NCBI GenBank assembly: GCA_964438025.1
Contig: CAYTIK010000010.1
Span: 1-32,796 of the forward strand
Source of the DNA: GCA-002790615 sp964438025
GTDB taxonomy: Bacteria; Patescibacteriota; Minisyncoccia; Moranbacterales; UBA2206
DNA: 32,796 nt
Direction of reading: 5' to 3'
The position numbers and the translations under genes were made by a program. Within the stretch, counting starts at the first letter, position 1. Each line of letters starts with the position of its first letter. Positions 1 to 7,377 of this stretch are shown piece by piece. The notes under the pieces were generated by a model that did no database searches, had not been told where the DNA came from, and saw nothing but the letters and a program-made list of their open reading frames with translations.

Positions 1-599
1 AATTCTTCAGCAGAATTTTTTCCATTCCAAGGTTTTGATACATGAGTAGAAATTCCTTTATAAGATAATTCCACATCTAAAGCTCCCTTTTCTTCCACTA
101 TCAAATTATTCAAATTTTCTCCACCATCAGGAATAATTGCTACTTTAGTATTAAAAATATTCTTGTTTAATATAAATCCCGTACCATTGAAACCGCCTTG
201 CTCTTCATCGGATGTTACTAACAAACCTATCGAAATATTTTTTTTACCTTTCTGATAAAACTTATTGACTGCGTCAATCATGGCAATCAAAGGGCCCTTC
301 ATATCAAAAACCCCTCTTCCAAAAAGCTTGTCTTTTTTTTCCACTAATTTAAAAAGTTTTTGTTCTCCCTCAACGACATCGACATGCGCCACCAAGATAA
401 TATCTAAAAGCTTTTTATTACCAGTGGGATAAAACAATTCCGAATAATAACCATTTTTACAAAACTGAACACTTTCAAAAAATACTGGCAGATTTTTTCC
501 TATCAGTTTTATAGCTTTTTTTTGATTTTCTTGTTTATTTGAAATAGTTGGCAAACAAACAAGTTTATTCAAAAGTTTATAATTTTTTCTTGATATCAT
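1..599 (-). CDS. M20-family metallopeptidase (ArgE/DapE/CPG2-like), C-terminus cut by window edge
   Basis: The minus strand is open from the window edge to an ATG at 597-599 (a GTG directly precedes it in frame). About 199 residues of the N-terminal half are visible. The zinc-binding motif AHVDVVEG is followed by LFGRGVFDMKG, the bridging-aspartate block (D-M-K-G) of M20 enzymes, then TSDEEQGG, which carries the catalytic and metal-binding glutamates. Members hydrolyse acylated amino acids or peptides; the exact substrate (acetylornithine, succinyl-DAP, dipeptide) cannot be chosen from this fragment. No Shine-Dalgarno is visible before the start, unlike the neighbouring GNAT gene. The dimerisation domain and last zinc ligand lie outside the window. 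Confidence 0.85.
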   Translation of the reverse strand, partial: MISRKNYKLLNKLVCLPTISNKQENQKKAIKLIGKNLPVFFESVQFCKNGYYSELFYPTGNKKLLDIILVAHVDVVEGEQKLFKLVEKKDKLFGRGVFDMKGPLIAMIDAVNKFYQKGKKNISIGLLVTSDEEQGGFNGTGFILNKNIFNTKVAIIPDGGENLNNLIVEEKGALDVELSYKGISTHVSKPWNGKNSAEE

Positions 600-677
600 C
601 ACAATTTAATTAAAACGTTATTCATTTACACTTTGTATTAATTATAACAATTCTATTTTTTGAAAGAAAGTTTGACC

Positions 678-707
678 AGGGAGAGGGATATGATAATCCC
701 TCTCCCT
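678..707 (-). terminator. Strong hairpin downstream of the GNAT-like gene
   Basis: A perfect 12-bp inverted repeat (AGGGAGAGGGAT / ATCCCTCTCCCT, 6-nt loop) lies 14 bp past the stop of the GNAT-like gene. The U-tract on the minus strand is poor (GGTCAAACTTTCTTTC), so it may act as a transcript-end stabiliser rather than a classical terminator. Confidence 0.5.
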
Positions 708-720
708 AGTTTCCAAAACA

Positions 721-1428
721 TCACACGGGGCATACTGCAATCAAACAATCCCCGTTGTAAGGATCAATGAGATTGGTAACAGCTTTTCTCATGCCATTAC
801 CCGTGTCCGGCAGAGTGCCATTAAGGATTCCACCGTATGTTTTTCGACCAATCATGAGATCCCGTTCATACTCTGACATTTTGAGATATTCCGCCACACA
901 AAAACCAATGTTTTTGATTGTTTCATCCGGTTCGGCTGTGACAGGATATACTTCCTTATACAACTTGGAAAGAGCCGTAATCACAACTGGATTCTGGGTT
1001 CTGCTAACCACAAAATCCATTCCCACTGCTAATTCTTTCGTAAGGCTTTGATAAATACCCGAACCTTGATATTCCGCTTTTATGGCAGTGCCTTCAATGT
1101 AGAGAATCTTTGATTGCTTATGATCCAGAAACGTGAATGTCCTGAAGGCGACACCTTTTCCTCCATTTTCAAAATCAAAAACCAATACCAGAAAACCAAC
1201 ATTGAACAAGTGATTGGAAACATCGAGATTGAATTGAGGAGATTTTTTTTTGCCAAAAGCAGACAACGCTACTAGATAGAATTCGTTAAAAATCTTCGTT
1301 TTAACTTCTGCTGACAAATTCTCTCCGGGCTTTTTTAACAAAAAAGCTTCGAAATTTCCTCTGCTAGTTACCAGTTTAAATTCCCTTTCGCAATCTACTC
1401 CTTCCAAAATTTTAGATCTGTTAAGCAT
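721..1428 (-). CDS. GNAT-like N-acetyltransferase domain protein under T-box control
   Basis: 235 residues. The only family signature is a GNAT motif-A-like acetyl-CoA pyrophosphate loop, EYQGSGIYQSLTKEL (residues 119-133), preceded by the beta strand ILYIEGTAIK. The flanking halves have no feature I recognise, so substrate and reaction are unknown. The start at 1428 is fixed by an AAGGAGG ribosome site a few bases upstream. About 140 nt further upstream is a T-box antiterminator/terminator and then a near-consensus promoter, so expression probably responds to the charging state of one tRNA. That suggests a role linked to an amino acid or to aminoacyl-tRNA, for example acylating an amino acid or a non-cognate product (inference). 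The gene is monocistronic and ends before a large hairpin. Confidence 0.65.
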   Translation of the reverse strand: MLNRSKILEGVDCEREFKLVTSRGNFEAFLLKKPGENLSAEVKTKIFNEFYLVALSAFGKKKSPQFNLDVSNHLFNVGFLVLVFDFENGGKGVAFRTFTFLDHKQSKILYIEGTAIKAEYQGSGIYQSLTKELAVGMDFVVSRTQNPVVITALSKLYKEVYPVTAEPDETIKNIGFCVAEYLKMSEYERDLMIGRKTYGGILNGTLPDTGNGMRKAVTNLIDPYNGDCLIAVCPV

Positions 1429-1564
1429 ATTTCCTCCTTATTTCCAAAAATAGTCTTTCTGTTCCGCGTGGCGAATTATTAAAGAACCGATTTGCCAATT
1501 TACAGGAAACTGGCCGAGAAGTCAAACAAAAAACTCCTCATCCCTATGTGCAATACAAAAATTG

Positions 1565-1897
1565 CCCAAAAGGACGAAGAGTCTTAAAAAAACTTCGTGG
1601 TACCACCTTCTATTCTGGAAATAAAAAATCCCGCGGAACGGGACCAGAATTTCCACTCATCAACTCTATGCATCTATCATTCGCATGTGCTCCATTTGTA
1701 GTGGAGCCGAGCGAAGCAAGTCACGTGACATTGATTATCCTATGATTACGGAGGATGCCGGGCTTCCACTTTACCCCGCCGTGGCGTGGGTTGTGCAGAA
1801 ACCGCCTTCCCGCCTCATCGGCGGATAAACTGGACCCAACCCCGATCCGCCAGTCGGCGGACGGGATCCAGCTCACAGGCTTTGTTGTTTTTAAAGT
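1565..1897 (-). promoter_or_regulatory. T-box leader (tRNA-sensing transcription antitermination)
   Basis: On the minus strand, AGGTGGTACCACG (1596-1608) matches the conserved T-box antiterminator sequence (GGTGGNACCGCG type). It is followed by a competing terminator: ACGAAG pairs with CTTCGT, continuing CC-TTTT (1568-1598), the usual 3' half of T-box terminators. Upstream is a stem-III-like hairpin with ATTCTGG/CCAGAAT enclosing TCCCG/CGGGA (about 1611-1655). Nearer the 5' end GAGCTGGA...GGTTGGGTCCAGT resembles the distal part of stem I, with GC-rich palindromes inserted in it. I could not assign the specifier triplet, so the amino acid is unknown. The leader begins at a good promoter and ends about 140 nt before the GNAT-like start. 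Confidence 0.8.
1810..1864. repeat. Two GC-rich palindromes embedded in the T-box leader
   Basis: CCGCC-TCAT-CGGCGG (1810-1824) and TCCGCC-AGT-CGGCGGA (1846-1861) are near-identical short palindromes 20 bp apart, flanked by CTGGA/TCCAG arms. They are much richer in GC than the surroundings and look like REP-type elements inserted into, or co-opted by, stem I of the T-box. Confidence 0.5.
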
Positions 1898-1903
1898 AAT
1901 TCT

Positions 1904-1931
1904 AGTATAACAATATTAAAAAAATTGTCAA
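1904..1931 (-). promoter_or_regulatory. Sigma-70 promoter of the T-box/GNAT transcript
   Basis: TTGACA (-35, 1926-1931) and TATACT (-10, 1904-1909) are separated by 16 bp on the minus strand. The predicted start is near 1897, directly before the T-box stem I region. Confidence 0.75.
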
Positions 1932-1956
1932 CTGCACTAGCTTTTTATTGCCAAAT

Positions 1957-1995
1957 AAAAAATGAGAGGCTTGCAAATGTTCTGCAATACCTCCC
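1957..1995 (-). terminator. Terminator of the flavin reductase/radical SAM operon
   Basis: On the minus strand GGGAGG..TTGCA pairs with TGCAA.CCTCTC, followed by ATTTTTTATTT. It lies just past the stop of the radical SAM gene and before the T-box promoter, separating the two units. Confidence 0.7.
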
Positions 1996-2009
1996 ATATT
2001 CTCGATTTT

Positions 2010-3107
2010 TTAAACTTTTATCGCGCATCCCGGATTATCCTCCAATAGGCATCCATTACAGGATATGGGCACCATATCCTTAAGCGTCAACCCTTTTGGA
2101 ATATGCCAGCAATAAGGATCGCTGGCTCTCAGACAACCAGTATCCCAAAAAGCTTCTCCCCGACAGCCTCCATGGCAATAAGCGAAATACTCGCATTCAT
2201 GACAAGGGCCGACAATCCAGTCCTGATATTTTTTGATGGCTTCACGGATGGGCGAATTGAGAATTTTCTCAATATCCTCCGTAAAAATATTCCCCAAAGC
2301 TATTCCACCATGCGCCACGCAGGGGGCCACATTTCCATCGACATAAACATGCACTCCCGTTTCAATCATGGTGCAATTGTGGCCATACGATGGGGGAACC
2401 AGCACCAGAGGCACCTTACCAGAATCAGAAAGGTTTTTCTCGTCATACTTTTTCATCTCCATAAAAAGCTTCTGAATAGCTCCGCTGGTAACATCCAGCT
2501 CATGCCCTCGTTCGAAAATTGGACCGGGCTTTGTCAGTTCTATGATGGGTTCATATCCTCTTTCTCTTGCCCACCTGAAAACATCCATCAAGTGACCGCC
2601 TTCCAGCAACGGCTTGAGGATGTTAACTTGAACATTGACATCTCCTTGCCAAAATTTTTCGACATTTTCCCAGGCCTTTTTCGATTGGTGGAAATATCCT
2701 TTACAGCGAGAAAGGTTCTCCACTAATTTCACCGCCCTATGAGAAGCCGCCCTTTTGTGCATTGAGAGGTTCAAACCCGGTAGAGCTATTTCTTTGCAGT
2801 ATTCTTCGTCAGCCAGACGCAGGCCATTAGTCACCAAGATAACTGTACTAAAGTGAGCCGATCCCAATTTCAATATCTCCAAAAGCTGAGGATGTAATGT
2901 CGGCTCTCCTCCCAACAAATACATCTCGGAAAATTTTCCCGAGACTTTCTTCACGATTTCAGTCATCTGTTTCAGGCTGATCATTTTTACAAGTTGAACG
3001 CTTTTGGAATAAAAACATTGCCGACACCGAATATTGCAATCGTCAATCAAATCAAATCCGATGCCGATGTTTCCCTTAATTCCTTCTCCTTTTTCTCTAA
3101 AAGGCAT
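2010..3107 (-). CDS. Radical SAM/SPASM-domain protein
   Basis: The ATG at 3107 is chosen because AGGAGG lies 7 nt upstream; the longer reading (to 3197) would overlap the preceding gene. Of 365 residues, the radical SAM cluster motif C24-x3-C28-x2-C31 (CNIRCRQC) and the SAM-binding LLGGEPT (65-70) are clear. The C-terminal half has a SPASM-type cysteine set: C245, C263, C302, C305, C311, C315, C325, C333, with three more at C350, C353 and C361. SPASM enzymes carry auxiliary Fe-S clusters and usually modify peptides or proteins. No RRE domain is present and I see no adjacent precursor peptide, so the substrate is unknown. It follows the flavin reductase by 16 nt, so the two are co-transcribed; the reductase may supply reduced flavin or electrons (inference). 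Confidence 0.85.
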   Translation of the reverse strand: MPFREKGEGIKGNIGIGFDLIDDCNIRCRQCFYSKSVQLVKMISLKQMTEIVKKVSGKFSEMYLLGGEPTLHPQLLEILKLGSAHFSTVILVTNGLRLADEEYCKEIALPGLNLSMHKRAASHRAVKLVENLSRCKGYFHQSKKAWENVEKFWQGDVNVQVNILKPLLEGGHLMDVFRWARERGYEPIIELTKPGPIFERGHELDVTSGAIQKLFMEMKKYDEKNLSDSGKVPLVLVPPSYGHNCTMIETGVHVYVDGNVAPCVAHGGIALGNIFTEDIEKILNSPIREAIKKYQDWIVGPCHECEYFAYCHGGCRGEAFWDTGCLRASDPYCWHIPKGLTLKDMVPISCNGCLLEDNPGCAIKV

Positions 3108-3123
3108 GCCCTCACCTCCTCTC

Positions 3124-3696
3124 TCATTTTTTCCAAATTTTGAAAGCTCGTCCCAGATTATTACCCACCAGACGATAGTCATAATTGGCAGTAACAATCA
3201 GATCCGCCTCTTCCAAGGAAAAATCCTTTACTCTGTGCGCCCGTAAAACATCCGCGATGAAATAGTCATGACTCGATCCTTTCTTGGACAAGTGCATAAC
3301 CCTGGTTATCCGGCATTCCAAATTGATAGGCGAATTTTTTATCATCGGAGCTTTTACTTTATCTGCCGATTCCAATCTCAGACTTCTGACCAGAACCTTG
3401 TCGATTTTTTTGCCGGAAAAAGTTCCACAATAATCCAGATCTTTCAATAGCTCCGAAGTCGGCAAATTGAGCGTGAATTCCCTGTTTTTTTTCAAGAGCC
3501 CGTGAGAATAGCGCCCTGGTCTGACCGCAATACCGATTATTGGTGGTCTTTCACTCAATACTCCGACATAACTTACCGCTATCACATTAGCACCGGTTTT
3601 GTGAGATTCATCCTCGACTACCACCAAAAATGGACATAAAACCAAAGATTGCATCGTCACATTGGTCAACTTAATGGCTTCTTTCATTTTCATCAT
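3124..3696 (-). CDS. Flavin reductase-like (FMN-binding split-barrel) protein
   Basis: 190 residues with the ATG at 3696, 5 nt after AGGAGG (a second ATG follows immediately). The pattern NVTMQSLVLCPFLVVV, TGANVIAVSYVGVLSERPPIIGIAV, then REFTLNLP and CGTFSGKKIDK is that of flavin reductase/FlRed proteins (RutF/HpaC type), which bind FMN in a split barrel and pass NAD(P)H electrons to flavin. First gene of a two-gene operon with the radical SAM protein. Alternative roles in this family include flavin-dependent redox partners of unknown substrate; the operon suggests electron supply to the radical SAM enzyme, which is inference. Confidence 0.8.
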   Translation of the reverse strand: MMKMKEAIKLTNVTMQSLVLCPFLVVVEDESHKTGANVIAVSYVGVLSERPPIIGIAVRPGRYSHGLLKKNREFTLNLPTSELLKDLDYCGTFSGKKIDKVLVRSLRLESADKVKAPMIKNSPINLECRITRVMHLSKKGSSHDYFIADVLRAHRVKDFSLEEADLIVTANYDYRLVGNNLGRAFKIWKK

Positions 3697-3756
3697 CTTT
3701 TCCTCCTTTTTTATTCTTCTGTCAAAAAACTTTCCCAACCCTTCTTCCATATTTCA

Positions 3757-3785
3757 TTTTTAACTTATATCTGAGAAAAGGTCAA
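3757..3785 (-). promoter_or_regulatory. Probable promoter of the flavin reductase/radical SAM operon
   Basis: TTGACC (3780-3785) and TAAAAA (3757-3762) on the minus strand with 17-bp spacing, about 60 bp before the start of the reductase and just past the trpS terminator. Confidence 0.5.
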
Positions 3786-3805
3786 CCTAAAAAATATTAA
3801 AATAT

Positions 3806-3846
3806 AAAAAAGGCCTCTCTGCAGATATTTGCAAATTGGCCTTTTC
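3806..3846 (-). terminator. Terminator after trpS
   Basis: On the minus strand GAAAAGGCC and GGCCTTTTTT enclose a loop that contains TTTGCAAATATCTGCAGA, and a T-run follows. It is 22 bp past the trpS stop. Confidence 0.8.
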
Positions 3847-3868
3847 TCTTGAATGAGGAATTCCCATT

Positions 3869-4873
3869 TCAATATCCTGGGACTCCCATTTTGTCTTTGG
3901 CTTCCGCTACCGTTTCGGCGATTATTTTTCTGGCTTTTTTCCCTCCTTCCACCAGAATTTCCAATGCATAATCGGAACCTTTTTGATCCAACTCCGATCG
4001 CCGTTGCTGAATCGGTGCCAACAATTCAATTACATGTTTGGCCACGATTTTTTTACAATCTAGGCAACCGATGCCGGCGCTCGTGCATCCCTTGTAAACC
4101 TCACCTATTTCCTCCCCCGTACTAACCAGGGAATGGAAAGTATAGATATTGCACTCAGTCGGATTGCCCGGATCGCTTCTTCTGGCCCGGGAAACATCTG
4201 TTTTAGCTTTCGCTAGTTTGTTTCTTACAACTTCAGGAGAATCAGATAGATCAATGGTATTTTGATCACTCTTGCCCATTTTTCCCGAACCATCCAGGCC
4301 AGGAACTCTGATAGGATTACTGGAAAGCAGTTCCGGAATAGGAAAGGTTTCACCAAAATAAGTATTGAAGCGCCTGGCCAGTTCTCTGGTCAGTTCCACA
4401 TGAGGATGCTGGTCTTCTCCCACCGGAATCAGGTTGGCCTTGGGACCTAGAATGTCCGCTGCCATCAGCACCGGATAAGTTAAAAGCCCGGCATTATCAC
4501 TTTCGGTCAGCAACTCTTTGTTGAGTTTTTTTTCCTTGTAGTGAGGCATCCTTTCCAGTTCGGCTACCGGAGTCAAACAAGCCAGCAGCCAATTGAGTTC
4601 ACATGTTTCCGGAACACTGGATTGAGCAAAAATAACCGAATTGTCCGGATCGATTCCTACGGAAACATAATCCAGAATGATTTCCAAAAGATCTCTTTTT
4701 ATTTCCGCCGGATTTGTTCGGGTGGTAATAGTGTGCAGATTGGCGACAAAAAAGAAACATTTTTTCGTCGAATCTCTAGACAATTCGACAAAATACTGCA
4801 TGGCCCCCAGGTAATTGCCCAGATGCAATTTGCCCGTAGCCCTTATGCCTGATAAAACCGTATCCTTTTTCAT
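3869..4873 (-). CDS. trpS: Tryptophanyl-tRNA synthetase
   Basis: 334 residues, normal length for bacterial TrpRS. The class I signatures are present: the HIGH variant GKLHLGNYLGA (HLGN at 17-20) and the KMSKS variant GKMGKS (197-202). GEDQHPHVELTRELARRFN (152-170) is the typical TrpRS segment. It charges tRNA-Trp with tryptophan in the cytoplasm. Start at 4873 follows GAGGAGG. It sits 12 nt behind a zinc-ribbon gene and is probably co-transcribed with it, and the tRNA-Trp gene lies divergently just beyond, so synthetase and cognate tRNA share one intergenic control region. No trp leader peptide or T-box is visible. It ends at a clear terminator. Confidence 0.97.
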   Translation of the reverse strand: MKKDTVLSGIRATGKLHLGNYLGAMQYFVELSRDSTKKCFFFVANLHTITTRTNPAEIKRDLLEIILDYVSVGIDPDNSVIFAQSSVPETCELNWLLACLTPVAELERMPHYKEKKLNKELLTESDNAGLLTYPVLMAADILGPKANLIPVGEDQHPHVELTRELARRFNTYFGETFPIPELLSSNPIRVPGLDGSGKMGKSDQNTIDLSDSPEVVRNKLAKAKTDVSRARRSDPGNPTECNIYTFHSLVSTGEEIGEVYKGCTSAGIGCLDCKKIVAKHVIELLAPIQQRRSELDQKGSDYALEILVEGGKKARKIIAETVAEAKDKMGVPGY

Positions 4874-4885
4874 GACTATCCTCCT

Positions 4886-5092
4886 CTAACATTCGCTTGG
4901 ACATTTCGGTTTTTCTGAAATGTCTGAAAATACACATCCGCATTTTATGCATTCGTACATCTGTTTGTCTACCTGATTCAGGTTGTCTGTTCTGCCCTTG
5001 CCGCATGTGGGACATTTTACTTCCCCATCTTTCGCATAGCCAAAATACAAATTACACCAAACACAAAAGTAATTTTGATTATTATTCACCAT
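4886..5092 (-). CDS. Small double zinc-ribbon/rubredoxin-like protein
   Basis: 68 residues with CxxC pairs at 10/13, 27/30 and 48/51, C53, and C64/C68 near the end. The pattern CVWC...CPTC is a zinc ribbon; YECIKCGCVFSD resembles the first knuckle of a rubredoxin. It could bind Zn or Fe; role unknown. The start at 5092 is preceded by AAGGAGG. First gene of the unit with trpS (12-nt gap), with its own promoter about 80 bp upstream. A regulatory or tRNA-related role next to TrpRS is possible but unproven. Confidence 0.75.
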   Translation of the reverse strand: MVNNNQNYFCVWCNLYFGYAKDGEVKCPTCGKGRTDNLNQVDKQMYECIKCGCVFSDISEKPKCPSEC

Positions 5093-5172
5093 AATCCTTT
5101 ACCTCCTTAATTTAGTCAGCTGTCTGTTAAAGACAAATTTATTGAAAATGTCAAAGAGCCGCTTATCATAGT

Positions 5173-5200
5173 AGGATATAACTTTGGAACATTTTGTCAA
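5173..5200 (-). promoter_or_regulatory. Promoter of the zinc-ribbon/trpS unit
   Basis: TTGACA (5195-5200) and TATCCT (5173-5178) on the minus strand, 16-bp spacing. It is back to back with the tRNA-Trp promoter. Confidence 0.6.
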
Positions 5201-5210
5201 GAAAAAAAAC

Positions 5211-5237
5211 TTGACAAAAATCCCTTAATACTATAAC
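5211..5237 (+). promoter_or_regulatory. Probable promoter of tRNA-Trp
   Basis: TTGACA (5211-5216) and TATAAC (5232-5237), with a short 15-bp spacing, 35 bp before the tRNA. Confidence 0.45.
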
Positions 5238-5271
5238 CTTCTTTTGAGGAAATTTGATTGGTTTTTTGTGC

Positions 5272-5348
5272 GCCGGCGTAGCTCAGTCTGGTAGAGCAGC
5301 GGTCTCCAAAACCGCCTGTCGCGGGTTCAAATCCTGTCGCCGGTGCCA
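5272..5348 (+). tRNA. tRNA-Trp (anticodon CCA), 3' CCA encoded
   Basis: Cloverleaf: acceptor GCCGGCG pairs with CGCCGGT, the discriminator is G, and CCA is encoded. The D arm is GCTC...GAGC, the anticodon stem GCGGT/ACCGC carries the loop CTCCAAA (anticodon CCA), and the T arm contains GGTTCAAATCC. G73 and CCA are the expected tryptophan identity elements. It is divergent from trpS and followed by its own terminator. Confidence 0.95.
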
Positions 5349-5367
5349 AAACCAATTTTAATTCCCT

Positions 5368-5394
5368 ATCCTGAACATTGTTCGGGATTTTTTT
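5368..5394 (+). terminator. Terminator of tRNA-Trp
   Basis: TCCTGAAC-ATT-GTTCGGGA followed by seven T residues. Confidence 0.85.
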
Positions 5395-5405
5395 ATTGAA
5401 AAACT

Positions 5406-5434
5406 AAAAAAGTCTCCCTCCCGAGAAGCCTTTT
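5406..5434 (-). terminator. Terminator copy 1 of a recurring GAAGC/GCCTC family
   Basis: Minus strand AGGCTTCTC-loop-GGGAGACTTTTTT, with one mismatch, downstream of the 110-residue gene. Close copies lie at 6191-6219 and 7507-7537, each behind a different gene. Confidence 0.55.
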
Positions 5435-5458
5435 ATAAAAAATCTAAAAATAATCTAA

Positions 5459-5791
5459 TTAAAGCGCGATTCTGGCCGCGTAATTGAAAGCCAGAAAATA
5501 ATTCTGCCAAGCTTTATCCGAAGAGTGATATTCATTATCGCCAAAAAAATAATCCACCAGCGCTTCCCGGGTTCTGGCCATTTCGCGGAATCTTTTCTTA
5601 TTTTTCTCATCCGTAAAAGACAGATCTAGAAGTTCCAGCGCCCTTTCAAAAGCCAGCCGGCTGTATTCCGAATTATTTTGTTTTTTCCATTTTATCGTCC
5701 GCTCCACTTCACTGCCCACATTGGCCATCTGCTCCACAAAAGAAAATTCTTGCCAGCGGCCGGACGTTAATCGTTGGTGTTGATATTTCAT
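5459..5791 (-). CDS. CPR-type conserved hypothetical protein
   Basis: 110 residues, mainly helical. Segments such as FSFVEQMANVGSEVERTIKW and AFERALELLDLSFTDEKN resemble proteins I associate with CPR genomes that carry no assigned function; they look like a small helical bundle. There is no catalytic motif, signal peptide or membrane segment. Its ATG overlaps the stop of the upstream DUF5674 gene (TAATG), so translation is probably coupled and the products may act together. No SD. A terminator follows. Confidence 0.65.
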   Translation of the reverse strand: MKYQHQRLTSGRWQEFSFVEQMANVGSEVERTIKWKKQNNSEYSRLAFERALELLDLSFTDEKNKKRFREMARTREALVDYFFGDNEYHSSDKAWQNYFLAFNYAARIAL

Positions 5792-6135
5792 TAAATTACT
5801 AACTTATTAACAATCTGAATAATTTTTTCTTGCAGATTTTTATCTTCCACGCCCCGGCTGCGATTTCCCTGGGACGGACGTAAATTGATCATCGAATCAA
5901 ATTCAACAAAATCTTCTTCCTTTACTTCCGGATAAAGATTGATGCCCCAAAGATTTTTTTGATTTGAGCCTTTTTCCAAAAGCCAAGCCTCTTCATCGGC
6001 ATGCAGTTCGGCGTCCACCGCCATAATTTCTTTTTCCACATCCACCACCGCTTTGACTAGGTTGCCAAACATTTTTTGCGCCATTTCTGCCAGCTCTTTT
6101 TTGGTTATTTTCGTTTTTTTATCGACAATTTTCAT
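5791..6135 (-). CDS. DUF5674 family protein
   Basis: 114 residues. The central segments GNLVKAVVDVEKEIMAVDAE and WGINLYPEVKEEDFVEFDSM, then INLRPSQGNRSRGVED, match what I know as DUF5674, a family of unknown function common in Patescibacteria. It looks cytoplasmic, with a conserved RPSQGNRSR loop that could bind a phosphate or nucleic acid (inference). It overlaps the following 110-residue gene by the TAATG junction, forming a two-gene unit. No SD before the ATG at 6135. Confidence 0.75.
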   Translation of the reverse strand: MKIVDKKTKITKKELAEMAQKMFGNLVKAVVDVEKEIMAVDAELHADEEAWLLEKGSNQKNLWGINLYPEVKEEDFVEFDSMINLRPSQGNRSRGVEDKNLQEKIIQIVNKLVI

Positions 6136-6190
6136 AATAATATTCTTTGATTTTAATACTACAATAAAAGAAATTAAAAAACAACTTCAC

Positions 6191-6219
6191 AAAAAAGCCT
6201 CCCTCTCAAGAAGCCTTTT
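6191..6219 (-). terminator. Terminator copy 2 of the recurring family
   Basis: Minus strand AGGCTTCTT-GAGA-GGGAGGCTTTTTT, directly after the DUF4143 ATPase stop. Confidence 0.65.
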
Positions 6220-6233
6220 CAAAAAACCAACCA

Positions 6234-7370
6234 TTACAATATAAAACCGCTTATTTCTTGGGGTGTAATAACTTCATAGGAACTTTGCGGATATTTTTTC
6301 CAAAGTTCCGGAATTTTATTTTTTCGTTTTATATTCCATTTGAATTCATATCCGAACAATTTTCCTTCTCGCTCTTCTACCAGGTCAATTTCGACGCCGT
6401 TATAAGTTCTCCAAAAGTAATTATTGGCATAAATTTTATGATAATTTTGAAATTTCATTCTTTCCACTAAAATGAAGTTTTCCCATAATTGACCGGCATC
6501 CGTGCGTTCTTTCAAAAAATTGAAATTATTGATAACGGCATTCCTGATTCCCAAATCATAAAAATATATTTTTCTTAATTTGGAAATTTCTTTTCTTTTG
6601 TTGGTTGCGTAAGGAGGAAGCCGGAAAATAATATAACTTTTTTCCAGAAGATCAACGTATTTTTCCACTGTATTTTTATCTATTCCCAAGAGATTGGCCA
6701 ATTCCGTATAGGAGACTTCGTTGCCGATTTGCAAAGCCAGGGCTTTTAATAAATCCGCAATAATGCTGGCGTTTTTAACTTGCTGAAATTCCAAAATGTC
6801 TCGGTAAAGACTGCTTGAAGCTAACTCCCTGATTACTTCTTTTTTTTCCTCAAAAGATTCTTTGTTAACCACTTCAGGATAATTGCCAAAAATCAAAAAA
6901 TCTTCCAGTTCTTTTGAGACAGCTAGCAAGTTATTTTTGGAATAAATTTCTTCCAGACTTAAACCGAAAAGATGAAAAACATATTTTCTGCCCGTCAGCG
7001 CTTCTTGGGTTTTGCTCAAAAGATTAAAGCTGGATGATCCGGTAACTAAAATTTGTTTTTCTTTTTTATAATAATCAACCAGGAGTTTTAGCGTCTGCCC
7101 GATAGTTTCCACTTTCTGGCCTTCATCGATAAAAATAATTTCCGCTTGTCCGATAACTTTCTTCAAAAAATCCAGATTCTTATTGGAAAGCAATTCTCTG
7201 TCAGCCGGATTATCACAATTAAAAATCAATACCGGTTTCTTCGAGCCTATTTTTTTTATAATCTCCAGGGAAAGAGTGGTTTTTCCGGTCTGCCTGGCTC
7301 CTGTCAAAATTATCGCCTTTCCTTGGAAAAATTTGTCTTGTATTTGACTTTGAATAAGCCTTTTATACAT
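6234..7370 (-). CDS. AAA+ ATPase with C-terminal DUF4143 domain
   Basis: 378 residues. Walker A GARQTGKT (24-31), Walker B IIFIDE (78-83) and sensor region ILVTGSSSF are clear. A winged-helix segment (YTELANLLGIDKNTVEKYVD) follows, then a C-terminal nuclease-like fold with EIDLV...YEFKW, the D...ExK arrangement of PD-(D/E)xK proteins. This is the AAA_14/DUF4143 family, often mobile or stand-alone and of unsettled function (proposed DNA or toxin-related ATPases). Monocistronic, with a promoter bracketed by two direct repeats that look like operators, so it may be autoregulated. No SD. Confidence 0.85.
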   Translation of the reverse strand: MYKRLIQSQIQDKFFQGKAIILTGARQTGKTTLSLEIIKKIGSKKPVLIFNCDNPADRELLSNKNLDFLKKVIGQAEIIFIDEGQKVETIGQTLKLLVDYYKKEKQILVTGSSSFNLLSKTQEALTGRKYVFHLFGLSLEEIYSKNNLLAVSKELEDFLIFGNYPEVVNKESFEEKKEVIRELASSSLYRDILEFQQVKNASIIADLLKALALQIGNEVSYTELANLLGIDKNTVEKYVDLLEKSYIIFRLPPYATNKRKEISKLRKIYFYDLGIRNAVINNFNFLKERTDAGQLWENFILVERMKFQNYHKIYANNYFWRTYNGVEIDLVEEREGKLFGYEFKWNIKRKNKIPELWKKYPQSSYEVITPQEISGFIL

Positions 7371-7377
7371 AGTTAGA

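Noticed and set aside
1548..1745. Plus-strand ORF across the T-box region
   Set aside because: It is the complement of a structured leader, has no SD and its product resembles no protein.
3107..3197. Upstream start for the first radical SAM gene
   Set aside because: It would overlap the flavin reductase and has no SD; AGGAGG lies before the ATG at 3107.
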